Shown: piece by piece, positions 24,714-36,300 of the stretch
How positions within the stretch are numbered: position 1 is the stretch's first letter
Layout: the number at the start of each line of letters is the position of its first letter
DNA from: Methylicorpusculum oleiharenae
GTDB lineage: Bacteria; Pseudomonadota; Gammaproteobacteria; Methylococcales; Methylomonadaceae
DNA length: 64,000 nt
Direction: 5' to 3'
Assembly (NCBI RefSeq): GCF_009828925.2
Contig: NZ_WUTY02000002.1
Location: forward strand, 62,001 to 126,000
Translations under genes and position numbers: made by a program
Notes under the pieces: model-generated
Told to the model about the DNA's origin: nothing
The model's database searches: none
What the model saw: only the letters and a program-made list of their open reading frames with translations

Positions 24714-27662
24714 ATGGACAATAGTGGCGATAAGGATCAGTGGGTACTAACACCCGCCGAACGCTCGCTGGTCATGGCCAAGAATCGAGCAAACCGGTTA
24801 GGGTTTGCAATTCTGCTAACGTTCTTCCGCGAACGCGGCAGGTTTCCGCGCGATGAATCCGAAATCGAAATCCAAGGCGTAGCCTTACTCAGTCAGCAAC
24901 TGGAAGTGCCGATTCCAATAGATGGCGAAGCCATTCCTACTGGCCGCACTGCCGAGCGGCTACGCGCTGAAATTCGAGTCCGTTTCGGTTTCCGGGAAGT
25001 CACGGTTGCCGATGGGGAAATGCTGACAGCTTGGCTGCGTGATCATGTTGCCGGTGAAGTCGGCGGCGATATAGACCCGATGGTTGCACGATTGGAAGCA
25101 CGTTGCAAAGAGCTCTCGATTGAACCGCCTACACCTGATCGAATGGATCGTATTGCACGTAGTGCGCTGCATGCGCATGAAGACCTGTTCCACAATGCAG
25201 TCTATGAACGTCTTTCGCCCGAACACCGCGAGAATTTGGATGCCTTGTTACGGTCTGAGAAATTCGGTAGCGAGAATAGTGAGCAAGATGATATTACCGG
25301 CAGCGCGTCAGCCCTCTTACTGACGCTGCGTAGCAATCCTGGCCGCCCCAGCCTCGCCAGTATGCAGGATGAACTGGCGAAATTAGCGCTCATCAGGAAA
25401 ATCGGATTGCCAGCTGATTTATTTGATAAGGTTTCACCGCTTGATTTGGAGCGTTGCCGCAAGCGCGTTTCGGTCGAAGTGCCCCGCGACCTGCGTAGAC
25501 ATCCCGATGCCGCACGCATTACTTGGTTGGCCGCATTCGTTTACTTGCGTGCCCGCAGTTTGACCGATGATCTTGTGGACTTGCTGATCGAAACTATCCA
25601 CCAGATCGGCGCACGCGCTGAGCGCAAAGTCGAACGGGAATTGTTGGAGGACCTTAAGCGTGTTTCCGGCAAACAAAACCTATTGTTCGAACTGGCTGAC
25701 GCCACGTTGGCCCAGCCAGATGGTGTCGTGCGTGACGTAGTATTTCCCGTGGTCGGAGAACAGACGTTGCGTGATTTGGTAAAAGAGTGGAAAGCGACCG
25801 GACCCACTTACCGAATCACACTCCGAACCGTGATCCGTAATTCGTACAAGGGACACTATCGCCGCATGGTGCCTACTTTGCTGGCCGCGCTGGAATTTCG
25901 GTGTAACAATGACCTTCACCGTCCGGTGATGGACGCGCTTGAATTGGTAAAACGTTTTGCGGACACCAAAGCTCATACCTTTCCGGTGGATGAAAATGTG
26001 CCGCTCGATGGCGTTGTGCGCGGATTATGGCGTGAAGCCGTGATGGATAAGGACGCAGCCGGACGGGATCGCATTAATCGCATCACTTATGAAATTGCGG
26101 CGCTGGAAGCGTTACGCGAACGACTGCGCTGTAAGGAAATTTGGGTAGTCGGCGCAAACCGTTACCGCAACCCCGATGAAGACCTACCCACAGATTTTAA
26201 TGCGAACCGTGAAAACTACTATCAGGCGTTAAATCTGCCGCTCGACGCGGAGCAGTTCATCGCCAACTTGCAGGCCGAAATGCGCGCAGCATTAAACACC
26301 TTCGACACTGGCCTGAAAAAGAATCCGTACGTCCGGCTAAGCAACAAAAATAACGGCTGGATCATCTTAACACCGTTGGACGCACAGCCCGAACCGCCAA
26401 ATCTGGCAACGCTCAAAGCTGAACTGAATGCCTTGTGGCCTATGACAAGTTTGCTTGATGTGGTTAAGGAAACCGATCTGCGGTTGGGTTTTACAGATGT
26501 ATTGAAAACGCCAACCTCTTATGAAACGATGGATCGCTCGGTGTTGCAACCACGCTTATTATTATGTTTGCACGGTCTTGGCACCAATGCGGGTCTACAA
26601 CGCATGGCCGGACTCGATTCCGGTACAACGGCAAGAGACTTGGCTTATGTACGTTGCCGTTACATTGGCGTTGACGCTATGCGGCGCGCAATTGCCATTG
26701 TCGCCGATGGTACGTTACATGCGCGTAATCCGGCTGTATGGGGTAGCGGCACCACCGCCTGTGCATCCGATTCCAAGCATTTCGGCGCATGGGATCAAAA
26801 CCTGACTACACAATGGCATGTTCGCTATGGTGGACGCGGCATCATGATTTACTGGCATGTCGAACGCAATTCACTGTGCATCCATTCGCAACTTAAATCG
26901 CCGTCCTCTTCGGAAGTGGCATCAATGATCGAAGGCGTTATCCATCATTGCACCGAGATGGAAGTTGACCGTCAATATGTCGATTCTCATGGCCAAAGCA
27001 CGGTTGCGTTTGCCTTCTGCCGATTATTGGGGTTCCAGTTATTACCCAGACTGAAAGCCATTCACTCACAAAAACTGAGTCGCCCAGATGTTGGCATGGC
27101 CGATGCCTATTCAAATCTGCAAGAAATTTTAACGAAACCTATTGATTGGGATTGCGTGCGGCAGCAATACGATCAAATGGTTAAATACACGACGGCTCTA
27201 CGCCTTCGAACAGCGGAAACCGAAGCCATCTTAAGGCGTTTTACTCGAAAGAACGTTCAGCATCCGACTTACAAAGCATTTGCAGAACTTGGTAAGGCGA
27301 TTAAGACTATATTTCTTTGCCGCTATTTGCATGACGAATCTTTACGCCGGGAAATCCATGAAGGCCTGAATGTGGTTGAACAATGGAATGGTGCAACTGA
27401 TTTTGTGTTTTTTGCTCGTCGCGGTGAAATGTCGAGCAATCGCAGGGAAGACCACGAGATTAGCATGCTAGCCCTGCATCTCATTCAAAACTGCATGGTT
27501 TACATCAACACGTTAATGATCCAAAAGGTGTTAGCGCAGCCACACTGGCAGGGCAAGATGACAACACGAGACTACGCCGCGTTAACTCCCCTTATTTGGG
27601 AGCATATCAACCCCTATGGGCGATTTGACCTTGATATGAATACCCGGCTTGACTTACTGTAA
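24714..27662 (+). CDS. tnpA: Tn3-family transposase of the outer transposon
   Basis: A 982-residue transposase, full length. It has the N-terminal DUF4158-like region ([29 protein letters not shown]) and a catalytic triad visible as Asp in CASDSKHF, Asp in YVDSHGQS and Glu in NVVEQWNG. It starts 7 bases after the resolvase gene. The sequence differs strongly from the inner TnpA, so it should recognise different ends; its own right end is at 27665-27702. Confidence 0.95.
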   Translation: MDNSGDKDQWVLTPAERSLVMAKNRANRLGFAILLTFFRERGRFPRDESEIEIQGVALLSQQLEVPIPIDGEAIPTGRTAERLRAEIRVRFGFREVTVADGEMLTAWLRDHVAGEVGGDIDPMVARLEARCKELSIEPPTPDRMDRIARSALHAHEDLFHNAVYERLSPEHRENLDALLRSEKFGSENSEQDDITGSASALLLTLRSNPGRPSLASMQDELAKLALIRKIGLPADLFDKVSPLDLERCRKRVSVEVPRDLRRHPDAARITWLAAFVYLRARSLTDDLVDLLIETIHQIGARAERKVERELLEDLKRVSGKQNLLFELADATLAQPDGVVRDVVFPVVGEQTLRDLVKEWKATGPTYRITLRTVIRNSYKGHYRRMVPTLLAALEFRCNNDLHRPVMDALELVKRFADTKAHTFPVDENVPLDGVVRGLWREAVMDKDAAGRDRINRITYEIAALEALRERLRCKEIWVVGANRYRNPDEDLPTDFNANRENYYQALNLPLDAEQFIANLQAEMRAALNTFDTGLKKNPYVRLSNKNNGWIILTPLDAQPEPPNLATLKAELNALWPMTSLLDVVKETDLRLGFTDVLKTPTSYETMDRSVLQPRLLLCLHGLGTNAGLQRMAGLDSGTTARDLAYVRCRYIGVDAMRRAIAIVADGTLHARNPAVWGSGTTACASDSKHFGAWDQNLTTQWHVRYGGRGIMIYWHVERNSLCIHSQLKSPSSSEVASMIEGVIHHCTEMEVDRQYVDSHGQSTVAFAFCRLLGFQLLPRLKAIHSQKLSRPDVGMADAYSNLQEILTKPIDWDCVRQQYDQMVKYTTALRLRTAETEAILRRFTRKNVQHPTYKAFAELGKAIKTIFLCRYLHDESLRREIHEGLNVVEQWNGATDFVFFARRGEMSSNRREDHEISMLALHLIQNCMVYINTLMIQKVLAQPHWQGKMTTRDYAALTPLIWEHINPYGRFDLDMNTRLDLL

Positions 27663-30268
27663 TCGAAATGGCGGCTGGTGACACGACTGCTTGTTTTACC
27701 CCTGTTTGCAATACGCAGAGCTTCTTGAAGCCGTGTACTTTCCGCAAAAGACTTGCGGGCTCGATCTAAACGATTGGCTAATGTGAGAGCAATTTGCTCG
27801 GCTGGCTGATCTTTAAGCTCAACGGCAATGATTTGCGCGAGTCGATTAGCTTCAACAGCAAACGCCTTCAGATCAGCCTGCATGGTGTCGATACGCTCGA
27901 CTTGAATTTGCCGCATCTTGTCTAACTTTTCGGCGATTTGCTCGATGAGTTCAAGGGCGCCTTCCGCCGTGCCACTATCGGTGTCCGGGGATAACCCCGC
28001 TTTGGCGAGCGTTGTTGACCAGGCTTTAGACCAACGGCTTGCCTCCGTTTGCGCCTCCTCAGTGGTTTGCTTTAACGTAGTCGCCAGTGACTGCGCGGCA
28101 AGCCATTGCGCCGATAAGGTTTCATGCCGAATTGTAGCGTTGTCGATAGCTTGGATATGCTGTTCTGCCTGAACGCACAGGACAGACAAACGCGCCGTCT
28201 CGAGAACAGGAAATCCCGCTTCTTGCAATGCATTGGCGAGATTGAGTCTGGACTCTGCCACTAAGAGGTGAAATGAATCAAATTCATCCTTGGCATCCTG
28301 ATAGGCAATACCCCCAGACAGCGCCCTCTCCCGCCTAAGCAGCCAGGCCCCCATGCCCTCTAAGTTCATGCCGGCCAAATCCATGCCGACGGCCGCTTGT
28401 GCCCATTGGTCATCAAACCGCTGCAGAGCTGCTGCCCATTGTGAACATTGGCCTTCGATCAGCGTTAGACTCTGCTGCTCTCGCTCCAGCAACTGATTCA
28501 AGCTCTGGAGCTCGGTGGCTTCTTCGACATCGTCGAGCCGCCTATCGGCCACTTGATCGGCATGGGACATCTTCTCCTCAAACGTGTGTCCCTCACGTTT
28601 CAGATCAATCTCACCCGTTTTAATCGCCTCCCACGAGGCATCGCGTTCAGTCCGCGCTTCAATCACCGCCTCCCGTGTCGTCGGCTGATGTAGTGCTTTA
28701 AACTGGGCAATTTGCAATTCAACTCGGGCAACCTCGGCAGTTTGATTTTTTAGCCGTACTGATTCCGCTTTTTGGTCAGAAAGCAGGGTTTGCCGCTCTT
28801 GCATCAAACGGGTTAGTTTTTCTTGGCTAGGAGGCTGTAGTGCCATTAATTCGGGCAAAGGCTTGCGCCATTGCCCCAAATCCAACAATAAACCGTCCAA
28901 CGCTGATTTCGCTTTGGTCAGCGTAGTCTGTTGCTTTTGGAGAGCTATTTCGGTGTCACCGCATGATTTGGCGTTTGCTAACGCCGCACGTAGCGCGGGC
29001 TTGATCTCGCCAGTTTGCAACTCAGCCAGTTGTGCTGATAGCGATTTGATTTCAGAATCCTTGGCCTTTTCCGCTTGTTCGGCTGACCGTAATGCTTGAA
29101 AAATGCCGCCACGGTCGCGGACCAGTTGCCTGAGTTCGCGCCGGACCAGCAGTGTGGGTAGGCGCTGGGCAATTGCGCTTTCAGAGTCTTGGACCCAACC
29201 CAGCTGGGCGCAGGCTTGACCAACCGCTTGCCAATGCCCGGCTATTTCCTTTTTTCGATGGGCGATATCGCGTTCATAGGCACTATATTGCAGGCGAAGG
29301 TTATCCAGGTTGGTGATGTCGGCAGCCAGTTCAAGGATGGCTTCGTCCACCTCGATGTGTGATAACGCTTCCGTGAGGTTTCCAACCTCGCCATTGCGCA
29401 GTTCTAGTCGTTCCAGGGCGATAGCCAGCTCCCGTTCTGCGCTGGCGAGAATGGCCGCGGCCTCTGCCGGTAGCTCTATCACCTCGCCCAGTTCGGCCAG
29501 TTTCTGTTCGTTTTCCCTGAGCGTCATCAGAAACGGGGCTAGCCGGCGGATGCGTTCCAGGCTGTTGCGCTGGCTTTGGCGTTGCTGATGCCGTTCGCGC
29601 TCATGACTGAGCGCTGCTTGTAGAGATTCGACCTTGCTATTGGCGTCCACCCAGACTTTAGTGCGAACAGTGGCTTCCTTTAACGCGGTGCTCGCCTTGT
29701 CGAGCTGATCTGAAGCGATGTAATAGGCCCGCTCATTGGATTTTCGCGGAGCCCACAGCTTATCCGCCTCGGCGACCAGTGCATCGCGGATTTTGCCCAG
29801 GCTGGCAACACCGGCTGCCGATTGAAACAAAATTTGCCCCACGTCGTTCTCGGCATTGAGGATGCTATTGCCGCCGTTCACCAAGCGGGTATGGTCAAGG
29901 CCGAACATTTGGTCAAAGAAACTTCTATCGGCAGTCCCAAGGAACGGTGTCAACGCGGAATCCGACAAGATGGCATCCAGTGGCGAGCGCAGGGTTTGTT
30001 TTTGCGCTTTAGCGCGCTGAAATTCAAGCGTGCCTGCGGCATTGCTAATGTAAGCCCCTAAGCGCAATTCGTTGAGCGGGTGCAGGAAACTATGAACGGA
30101 ACGCGGCGGGATGCCAAACAACAAATCAACAATGGAGGCTCGCAAGGTGGACTTGCCGGCCTCGTTGGGTCCGACAATCAGATGAAAGTCCTGTTTGGCC
30201 GCTGGAAATTCCACCGAGCGGTCAGAGAATTTGCCGTATTTGATTAGGTCCAAGCGGTGGAAGCGCAT
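27614..30268 (-). CDS. YhaN/SbcC-like ATPase, C-terminus cut off by the transposon end
   Basis: An 884-residue frame. It has a Walker [12 protein letters not shown] at 32-42, an AAA_27-type (YhaN) N-terminal region ([17 protein letters not shown]), then very long Glu/Gln/Ala coiled coils. YhaN proteins are longer and end with the Walker B and D-loop half of the ATPase head. Here that half is missing: from about 27702 the frame runs into the outer transposon end and its last 30 residues are transposon sequence. The protein thus cannot form a complete ATP site and is probably dead. It pairs with the YhaO-like nuclease 7 bases upstream, as SbcC does with SbcD. Confidence 0.85.
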   Translation of the reverse strand: MRFHRLDLIKYGKFSDRSVEFPAAKQDFHLIVGPNEAGKSTLRASIVDLLFGIPPRSVHSFLHPLNELRLGAYISNAAGTLEFQRAKAQKQTLRSPLDAILSDSALTPFLGTADRSFFDQMFGLDHTRLVNGGNSILNAENDVGQILFQSAAGVASLGKIRDALVAEADKLWAPRKSNERAYYIASDQLDKASTALKEATVRTKVWVDANSKVESLQAALSHERERHQQRQSQRNSLERIRRLAPFLMTLRENEQKLAELGEVIELPAEAAAILASAERELAIALERLELRNGEVGNLTEALSHIEVDEAILELAADITNLDNLRLQYSAYERDIAHRKKEIAGHWQAVGQACAQLGWVQDSESAIAQRLPTLLVRRELRQLVRDRGGIFQALRSAEQAEKAKDSEIKSLSAQLAELQTGEIKPALRAALANAKSCGDTEIALQKQQTTLTKAKSALDGLLLDLGQWRKPLPELMALQPPSQEKLTRLMQERQTLLSDQKAESVRLKNQTAEVARVELQIAQFKALHQPTTREAVIEARTERDASWEAIKTGEIDLKREGHTFEEKMSHADQVADRRLDDVEEATELQSLNQLLEREQQSLTLIEGQCSQWAAALQRFDDQWAQAAVGMDLAGMNLEGMGAWLLRRERALSGGIAYQDAKDEFDSFHLLVAESRLNLANALQEAGFPVLETARLSVLCVQAEQHIQAIDNATIRHETLSAQWLAAQSLATTLKQTTEEAQTEASRWSKAWSTTLAKAGLSPDTDSGTAEGALELIEQIAEKLDKMRQIQVERIDTMQADLKAFAVEANRLAQIIAVELKDQPAEQIALTLANRLDRARKSFAESTRLQEALRIANRGKTSSRVTSRHFDYSKSSRVFISRSNRP
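27665..27702 (-). repeat. Right terminal repeat of the outer transposon
   Basis: Read on the - strand it begins GGGGTAAAACAAGCAG, with the GGGG tip usual for Tn3 ends, and runs back to within 2 bases of the tnpA stop. That spacing equals the inner element. Left of 27703 the YhaN-like reading frame loses all family resemblance. No second copy was found, so the assignment rests on one end. Confidence 0.65.
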
Positions 30269-30275
30269 TGTCTGT

Positions 30276-31532
30276 TCACTCCACCTTGGCTAAATGAGAC
30301 AGCAGCCCTGGACGGACTTCGCGAACCAAGTCGACTAACTCGCCTGAGCGGATGGCTTTAAAGTAAGGGACCGTCGTTTGCAACTCCAAGGGCGCTTTGT
30401 TGACCAAACCCAGCAGATCATCTTGCAAGCTTTTAAGAAAGTCGGCGTCAGACTCAGCGGTCTGCAACAGGTCCTGTAAATCGGATAGTGCATCGGCACG
30501 TGCTTGTAGCGCCTCAACGTCATCCGCCGCCGAAGTGGCCACCCTCACCTTTTCAATCCAAAGTCGCTCTGCCCCCATGGCGACGGCCAAGGCCAAGACT
30601 TCGGCGCGCAGTTGCGACTCCAGTCCGAAAAGATCACCGTGCGCGGCTGTTTTGCCGGTGACGGTGACTCTAACAGCCATAGGAATGGTCGCCGGGCTGC
30701 TTTCTACCAGTTCATCGAGCGCTTTGCCGACCCTGGACACTACGTCTGATAGCGTCTTACACTCGGTAGCATCGACTTCCAGACTGGCCCAGCGCAAAAC
30801 ATCGACGAACAGGCGCTGAATGTCTTGAATGCCCTGCTCGTCTGCCGTCACCATCACAGCGCCACGCGGTCCGGTCTCTCGAATATGCCGGCCTTGGAGG
30901 TTGCCTGGAAAAACTACGGTCGAGGCACCTTTCCATAGCTGATGTTCATGTACATGACCCAATGCCCAATAGTGATAGCCCTTGGCATGCAATTCATCCA
31001 AACTGCACGGGGCATAGCTGGCATGCGCCGCATTACCCTCAAGCGCGGTATGCAGCACACCAATATTGAACAGGCCGGGCACTGGTGCCGGATACCCTGT
31101 AACGAGGTTTTCTAAAGTCTCTTTTTCCTTAAAGCTCCGGCCATGCAGGGCAACCTTGAGGTTATCCAGACGAAACGTGTTGGGTTTGCGGGTGTCGAAA
31201 GCCAAGACGTTGTCAGGCAGTTGCAGTTTCTTGGTCATTTCACTTTCGGCATCGTGGTTGCCGAACAGCAGAAACACCGGAATGCCGGCTTTTCTCAGGC
31301 GCCCCATTTCTTTACAGAAATAAATGCCGGTGTTGTGATCCTTCCAGGTGCCATCGTAGAGGTCTCCGGCAATCACCATGAAGTCAACCGCTTGCTCAAT
31401 CGCTTCGGTAACCAGATTGGTAAAGGCATCGCGCGTCGCCGTGCGCAGTATTTCCACCGGAGCGTCAGGGTAGGCACTCAATCCGGTCAACGGACTATCC
31501 AAGTGTATGTCTGCGGCATGTATGAATTTCAC
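30276..31532 (-). CDS. YhaO/SbcD-like DNA exonuclease (calcineurin-type metallophosphoesterase)
   Basis: A 418-residue protein. The N-terminal two thirds hold all metal-binding blocks of the Mre11/SbcD/YhaO family: HAADIHLDSPL (Asp8, His10), IAGDLYDG (Asp57), FGNHD (Asn92, His93), and the LGHVHEHQLW block near 195-205. The C-terminal part, which in the family caps the nuclease and binds the ATPase coiled coil, is helical. With the YhaN-like ATPase it would make an SbcCD-type complex that cuts DNA ends. As the partner is truncated, the complex is likely non-functional or altered now. Confidence 0.9.
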   Translation of the reverse strand: MKFIHAADIHLDSPLTGLSAYPDAPVEILRTATRDAFTNLVTEAIEQAVDFMVIAGDLYDGTWKDHNTGIYFCKEMGRLRKAGIPVFLLFGNHDAESEMTKKLQLPDNVLAFDTRKPNTFRLDNLKVALHGRSFKEKETLENLVTGYPAPVPGLFNIGVLHTALEGNAAHASYAPCSLDELHAKGYHYWALGHVHEHQLWKGASTVVFPGNLQGRHIRETGPRGAVMVTADEQGIQDIQRLFVDVLRWASLEVDATECKTLSDVVSRVGKALDELVESSPATIPMAVRVTVTGKTAAHGDLFGLESQLRAEVLALAVAMGAERLWIEKVRVATSAADDVEALQARADALSDLQDLLQTAESDADFLKSLQDDLLGLVNKAPLELQTTVPYFKAIRSGELVDLVREVRPGLLSHLAKVE

Positions 31533-31649
31533 TTTTTCCTTTATTTGGTGGGTAGACCAGAAAGATTCCTAACTGATTGGAAGTTGTTGAAACTTGCATG
31601 CCTTCAGAAAGACATCGCCTGCGTATTTAGGCACGGGGTTTTCCTACAA

Positions 31650-33362
31650 CTAAACTCTTGCTCCCACTGAGCCTAACTGTGAAGTTTTCCCTCTATCGCC
31701 CACTAGGAAAAGTCTTGATCTTGCTCGCGACAGAGCTACGTATATAAGCTCCTTATTGGCTTCTATATCTATCTGATCTCCAATCCAAAACAAAACGATA
31801 GCGCTCTCAAGTCCTTTAAATCTTTTCACCGTATCAACTAAGATGGTTTTGGGTTGCCATAGGGATTCAAAGCTCCAATTGGTGCCGCTTGGACAACCAG
31901 CATTTTGCAATGCTTGATAATAATGATCCTTTTGAATGGCCAGAACCAAAATAACCACATCATGAAGAGCCACTTGCTCATTTGTGATTAATTCAGAGAC
32001 CTTATCTTTGATTAGTTTTGCTTGTTTATTCAATCCACTGGCTTCTAATACCTCATGGGGAGCCCCTTCGATATCAGGTGGATCAACTTCATCGCCAATA
32101 TAATACTGATAAGCTAACTCGTGTATATTTTTGGTATTGCGGCAGTTTTCAATTAGCAATAATGGCGGGTCCTGAATAGGAAATGTTGATGCATTCCGAT
32201 AGACGGCTTGGTTAGGGTCAAAAAATATATAAAGATAAGCATCTTCCTCATCGTCCAGTAACAATTCAATCGGCAGCCAATATTCGTCGCCAAAGTCTTG
32301 TCCTTCATCTACTACGATTGCCTGGTATCGAAATTTGTCCAGCTCGGTCGATCTGGAAAGCGCATAGGGCATTTGTAGATCAAATAATGAACTTCCCGGA
32401 TAAGCTTGTTTGGCTTCTTCAAGCAAATATTGGCCTGTAACTTTGATTCGCCAATCACACAGTTGATGAAAGGATAAGGCATGCAAATTTTCCAGACCTT
32501 GTGTTTCCCATTTCAAAAAATCAGCAAGTGCTCTGTTGTAGCAGACCAGAAGTGTTTTTATACCTTGTGAAGCCAGTAATTTTGCATGCTGTAAGGCAAG
32601 GAGAGTTTTCCCGGTTCCAGCACCGCCGGAAACAGCAGCCCGCTTTCTATAACGAAAACTACGCAAAACTCTTGCCTGACGCTCAGTTAGTTCAATTTGG
32701 CGTCGGAACTCTTGATCAATGGTTAGTGCTAACGGCACGTCAACTCTGATGCTGTGACAATAAAGAGACTCGATAATCCGCATTCCCCTCTGTCCCAAAG
32801 GTTGTGCTTGATAGCTCCCTTTGCTCCAGAACTCAAATACTTTGCTTACCCAAGCAGATGTATCATTGAGTACAGCCAGGCTACCGATTATTTCAATCGG
32901 TCTTTCGGGAGAAATCAGTGCATTAATATCAGGCAGATCAGGAAATACTGCTGCATGCCCTATCGTTATGCGCGGCATTCCGGTTATGCCCCATCCTTTT
33001 TCAGCTTTGAGATTTCTAAGAATTTCATGTTTAGCGTTTTTTGCTTGACGAAACGGATCTTTAATCGAATGCAGATTTTTATAACGATCTATCGACCACC
33101 ACTGGCGATCAATGGCATCAAATTTGATCCCACCGCCTTTAACCTCAATGACCAAAATCCCTCGGTTTGGATCAAAAATAACGAAATCAGCTTCCGCGTC
33201 TTTGGGGCTATCATTTGCGGAATTGACAACTAATTCTAGAGAATGTACGACAAGTACATCGCCCTTAAGGCCATCTCGAAGTGAACAATAAACTGAACGT
33301 TCTGCCGCAGAAGGTACCAAGCTTAAGGCCGTCTCATTAAGTTCAGGAATCATTCGAGCCAT
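31650..33362 (-). CDS. NERD-domain superfamily 1 helicase-like protein
   Basis: A 570-residue protein. The N-terminal NERD nuclease-related domain shows Asp59 and Glu73-Val-Lys75 (EADFVIFDPNRGILVIEVKGG), a PD-(D/E)XK-like core. A UvrD/DUF2075-like helicase follows: Walker A GGAGTGKT at 246-253, DEGQD at 352-356, and helicase motifs VDTVKRFKGLESAIVLF and YVALSRARSRLFLVGD. It would cut or unwind DNA. It starts 3 bases after the stop of the giant GHKL-ATPase gene, so the two are translated from one message. NERD-helicase proteins occur in defence islands; the partner choice here is unusual. Confidence 0.9.
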   Translation of the reverse strand: MARMIPELNETALSLVPSAAERSVYCSLRDGLKGDVLVVHSLELVVNSANDSPKDAEADFVIFDPNRGILVIEVKGGGIKFDAIDRQWWSIDRYKNLHSIKDPFRQAKNAKHEILRNLKAEKGWGITGMPRITIGHAAVFPDLPDINALISPERPIEIIGSLAVLNDTSAWVSKVFEFWSKGSYQAQPLGQRGMRIIESLYCHSIRVDVPLALTIDQEFRRQIELTERQARVLRSFRYRKRAAVSGGAGTGKTLLALQHAKLLASQGIKTLLVCYNRALADFLKWETQGLENLHALSFHQLCDWRIKVTGQYLLEEAKQAYPGSSLFDLQMPYALSRSTELDKFRYQAIVVDEGQDFGDEYWLPIELLLDDEEDAYLYIFFDPNQAVYRNASTFPIQDPPLLLIENCRNTKNIHELAYQYYIGDEVDPPDIEGAPHEVLEASGLNKQAKLIKDKVSELITNEQVALHDVVILVLAIQKDHYYQALQNAGCPSGTNWSFESLWQPKTILVDTVKRFKGLESAIVLFWIGDQIDIEANKELIYVALSRARSRLFLVGDRGKTSQLGSVGARV

Positions 33363-33365
33363 TGC

Positions 33366-36300
33366 TTATAATCTCCGCCAGCTTGGATTCCAGGAAACTG
33401 TAGCAACCGAGTCGTCTGCTAATTTAATTTTGACTTTCCATAATAAGCCGCGCTGGATGGCTTCTAAAATCGTAACAATTGAATTATCCCGCTCATACTG
33501 CGCGCCAACCTCTGGTTTGCTGTTTGGTTGTGCTTTTAGAACATGGAAGGGATCGGAATGAAAGTCTCTCCAACCAGCATCAAATCGAAATTCCGTAGCT
33601 TGATGGAAAGGATTTTGGATTGTAGTCACAACTGACCGTGCTCCATCCCTAGCGTGTTCAACAATATAAAGCCACCAATTCTGACCCAATTTAATTGCTG
33701 TGTCGTATTGAGCGCGAGTAACACCCACACCTCTTGCCCCCCAAGCACCATCAATACTCTTGACTTCTATATAACGAGGTCCTTCTGAGCTTTCAGATAC
33801 GATATCGTAACCCTCGTTATTGATAGGCATTTTCTTGGGAGTACGACCGGCTTTCGTTTCCCAATTCATTACGATAGATTCACCTGCGTCACCAATATCC
33901 TTGGCCGTGGATCCAGTTGGTTCAGTATCATAATCGCTTTGCTCTTTTTCATGCACATAACTGCGAAGGCGAGCTTGATTGGACCTATTCGATTCCTTAT
34001 TTAACCCTTCCATCCAGGAAGTGCTGCTGCCATGCCCTGGTTCAATTGGCGGGGAGTTCTGGTCAGAGGATTGATATTCGGAAAAATCCGAAGTCCCTCC
34101 TCGGGTACTTGAGCTTGTAGATTTAGACCTGGCTCTGAATTTTCTATAAGCGCTACGACTAAATTGTGGCAAGGTATGGCGATGTAGTACCGGAACTGGC
34201 TCGGATTCATTTTCGACCATATCTTCCATCCGAGAACCATAATTTTCACCAACAAAAATATTCAAGACGTCACTATTATCATGCTGAATATTTTGATCAA
34301 CCGAAGTGGTATCTTTTTCGTATGATGCTTCGTCAAATTCATTGTCGCCTAAATCCAGTGATTGGCCGGTTGGAATTATTGCTACTTCGTCTTCGTCCAA
34401 AACTCTGGACATGTCTTCAGGCTCTTTCTCAAGAATTCGACTTAATCGTAGCTGATCAGAAAGCTGGCAAAGATCGCAAATAGTTCTGACTAATTCATCC
34501 AACATACGGCGGCGAGATTTACGATCTTTTAGCCACAGCCTAGAATAATTAGTTTCATTCTCCAAAAAACTTGAGGCATCAGAAATTTCGAAAGCGACAA
34601 TTTCCTCTCCAGCTATGTCGATAACACTTTCTATTTGAATGGTTGATGTAATGCAAATTACAAGTTTTTTTGGGCTGTCTAATATTGGGTTATTTACAAC
34701 CTCCATTGGATCTGCGTCATTTTTCGCTAAAGCTTCTTCATATGCTATACGAATTAGACATTCCCGAAACTCTCTGGATCTAATTCGATATTGAATTTTT
34801 TTTGCAATGTCCTGATTCTCGATAAGTTTTGGTGATACTGCTAACTTATCCTGAAGTTCAGCATGTAGGGATCGTGCTCCAGAATACCTGCCAACATCAA
34901 TTGCATCATTATTGTCCTCAATCAATGGCAAGGCGGTTTTGCAATCGACCTTTTTCAATCTCGAATCGTCCGGAATTAAAGAGGATGAGGCATTCTGCAA
35001 TTTTCCTGATGCAAGAGGTACTAAAATATCGTTTCGTTCAAGCCATTCAGGTGGCGCTGAACGCAACTGTCTAATTACACGTCGCGCCTGATTTAGAGCA
35101 TCTGGGGTTAAGACATCATACTCAGAGGCTTCCGCTAAATCGATCAGCATTTGGCGCCAATCATCAAGTTCTGGAGTTTGACGAACTCCTAGACGTTCCA
35201 AGCCAAGTCGCAGTGCTTGATCATTATTGGGGAATTCATCCTTTAAAGCAGCTGCCCAAGTTGTCGCAAAGGGTAAATGAAAAAAACTTCGGGTGGGTAG
35301 CCACCAATTATCAGCTATAAGAATACAGCGCTGTGGAGATAATTCTGATATAGCCTCTGAGTTTGCTTTGTTTAACGCCCAAGGAATATCAGACTGCCGA
35401 CCAATAAATCTGTATACATCAAAAGCACAACGGCGGACCATATCAAGTTCAGCTTCGGTAGTCGGATTTGGTAAATTCCGGACTATGGCAAAATGCTCCA
35501 TTACATCAATAATCGTTATATCAGTTTTAAGTCCTAATGCTTCCGTCATTTCTTCTCTAAATTCCTGGCTGTCTAATACTGGATATTTAGATGACGCGAT
35601 ATTTCCAAGCCGAGAGGGTACTATTTGGTCTGGCCTCCAAAGCGAGTCCTGCCAGCCTGAATAATAAGCAGCATATTTGGCAAATTCGGCAGGTACAGCG
35701 GGTAACCAATCAATTTCTGATAACGTTTGCGCAAAGGTTTTGTATTCATTACATTTTATATCGGCTAATTGATCCCAGTTATCGCTGATATGAGCTATCA
35801 GGTTTTTAAGTGGAGTACGAATCGCCGCAACCCCTTGTTCATGGGATATGTCGACTAAAGTTCGTATTTCATTGAGCAAATCAGATGCTAATGGCTTCCA
35901 AGGAAGTCTAAAATCGTCAAAAAATTTATTCCACAGATCTTGATCGGATGAAAAAAACTGTTTGTCAGGAATTCGAACGCGATTACCGAAAAGTTTTTTG
36001 GGTTCACTCGCATTAGGGCGATAAACTTTAGATGGCGCGCCATTGCCTCCACCGCTAATAGGCAAAATCGGGGAATTACGAATCAACTGATGAAGTCGTT
36101 CACGATCGGTTTGTTCTAGGTCTCTGGCAATAAGCTGATATTCGTCACGAAGCCAAACAAGCAGACAATGGCGTTTTTCATTAGTGATATTCGATGAAAA
36201 AGTCGGCAATAAGGCGTTTTCAACAAACGTGCTCCCATTAAGAATATTCATGCCAAGGTTTGAGAATATCAAACGCCATTGATCATTCTCACCAGTATCT

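Larger units (their letters stand above)
7225..27702 (+). mobile_element. Outer Tn3-family transposon, interrupted; left end not found
   Basis: This element contributes a res-like region (7225-7359), a resolvase gene split by the inner transposon (7360-7376 and 24131-24706), a tnpA gene (24714-27662) and a right end (27665-27702). I found no matching left repeat in 1-7225. The left border given here is therefore only the start of recognisable outer-element sequence. The left end may be beyond the window or lost with the Tn501-type remnant. Confidence 0.7.
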
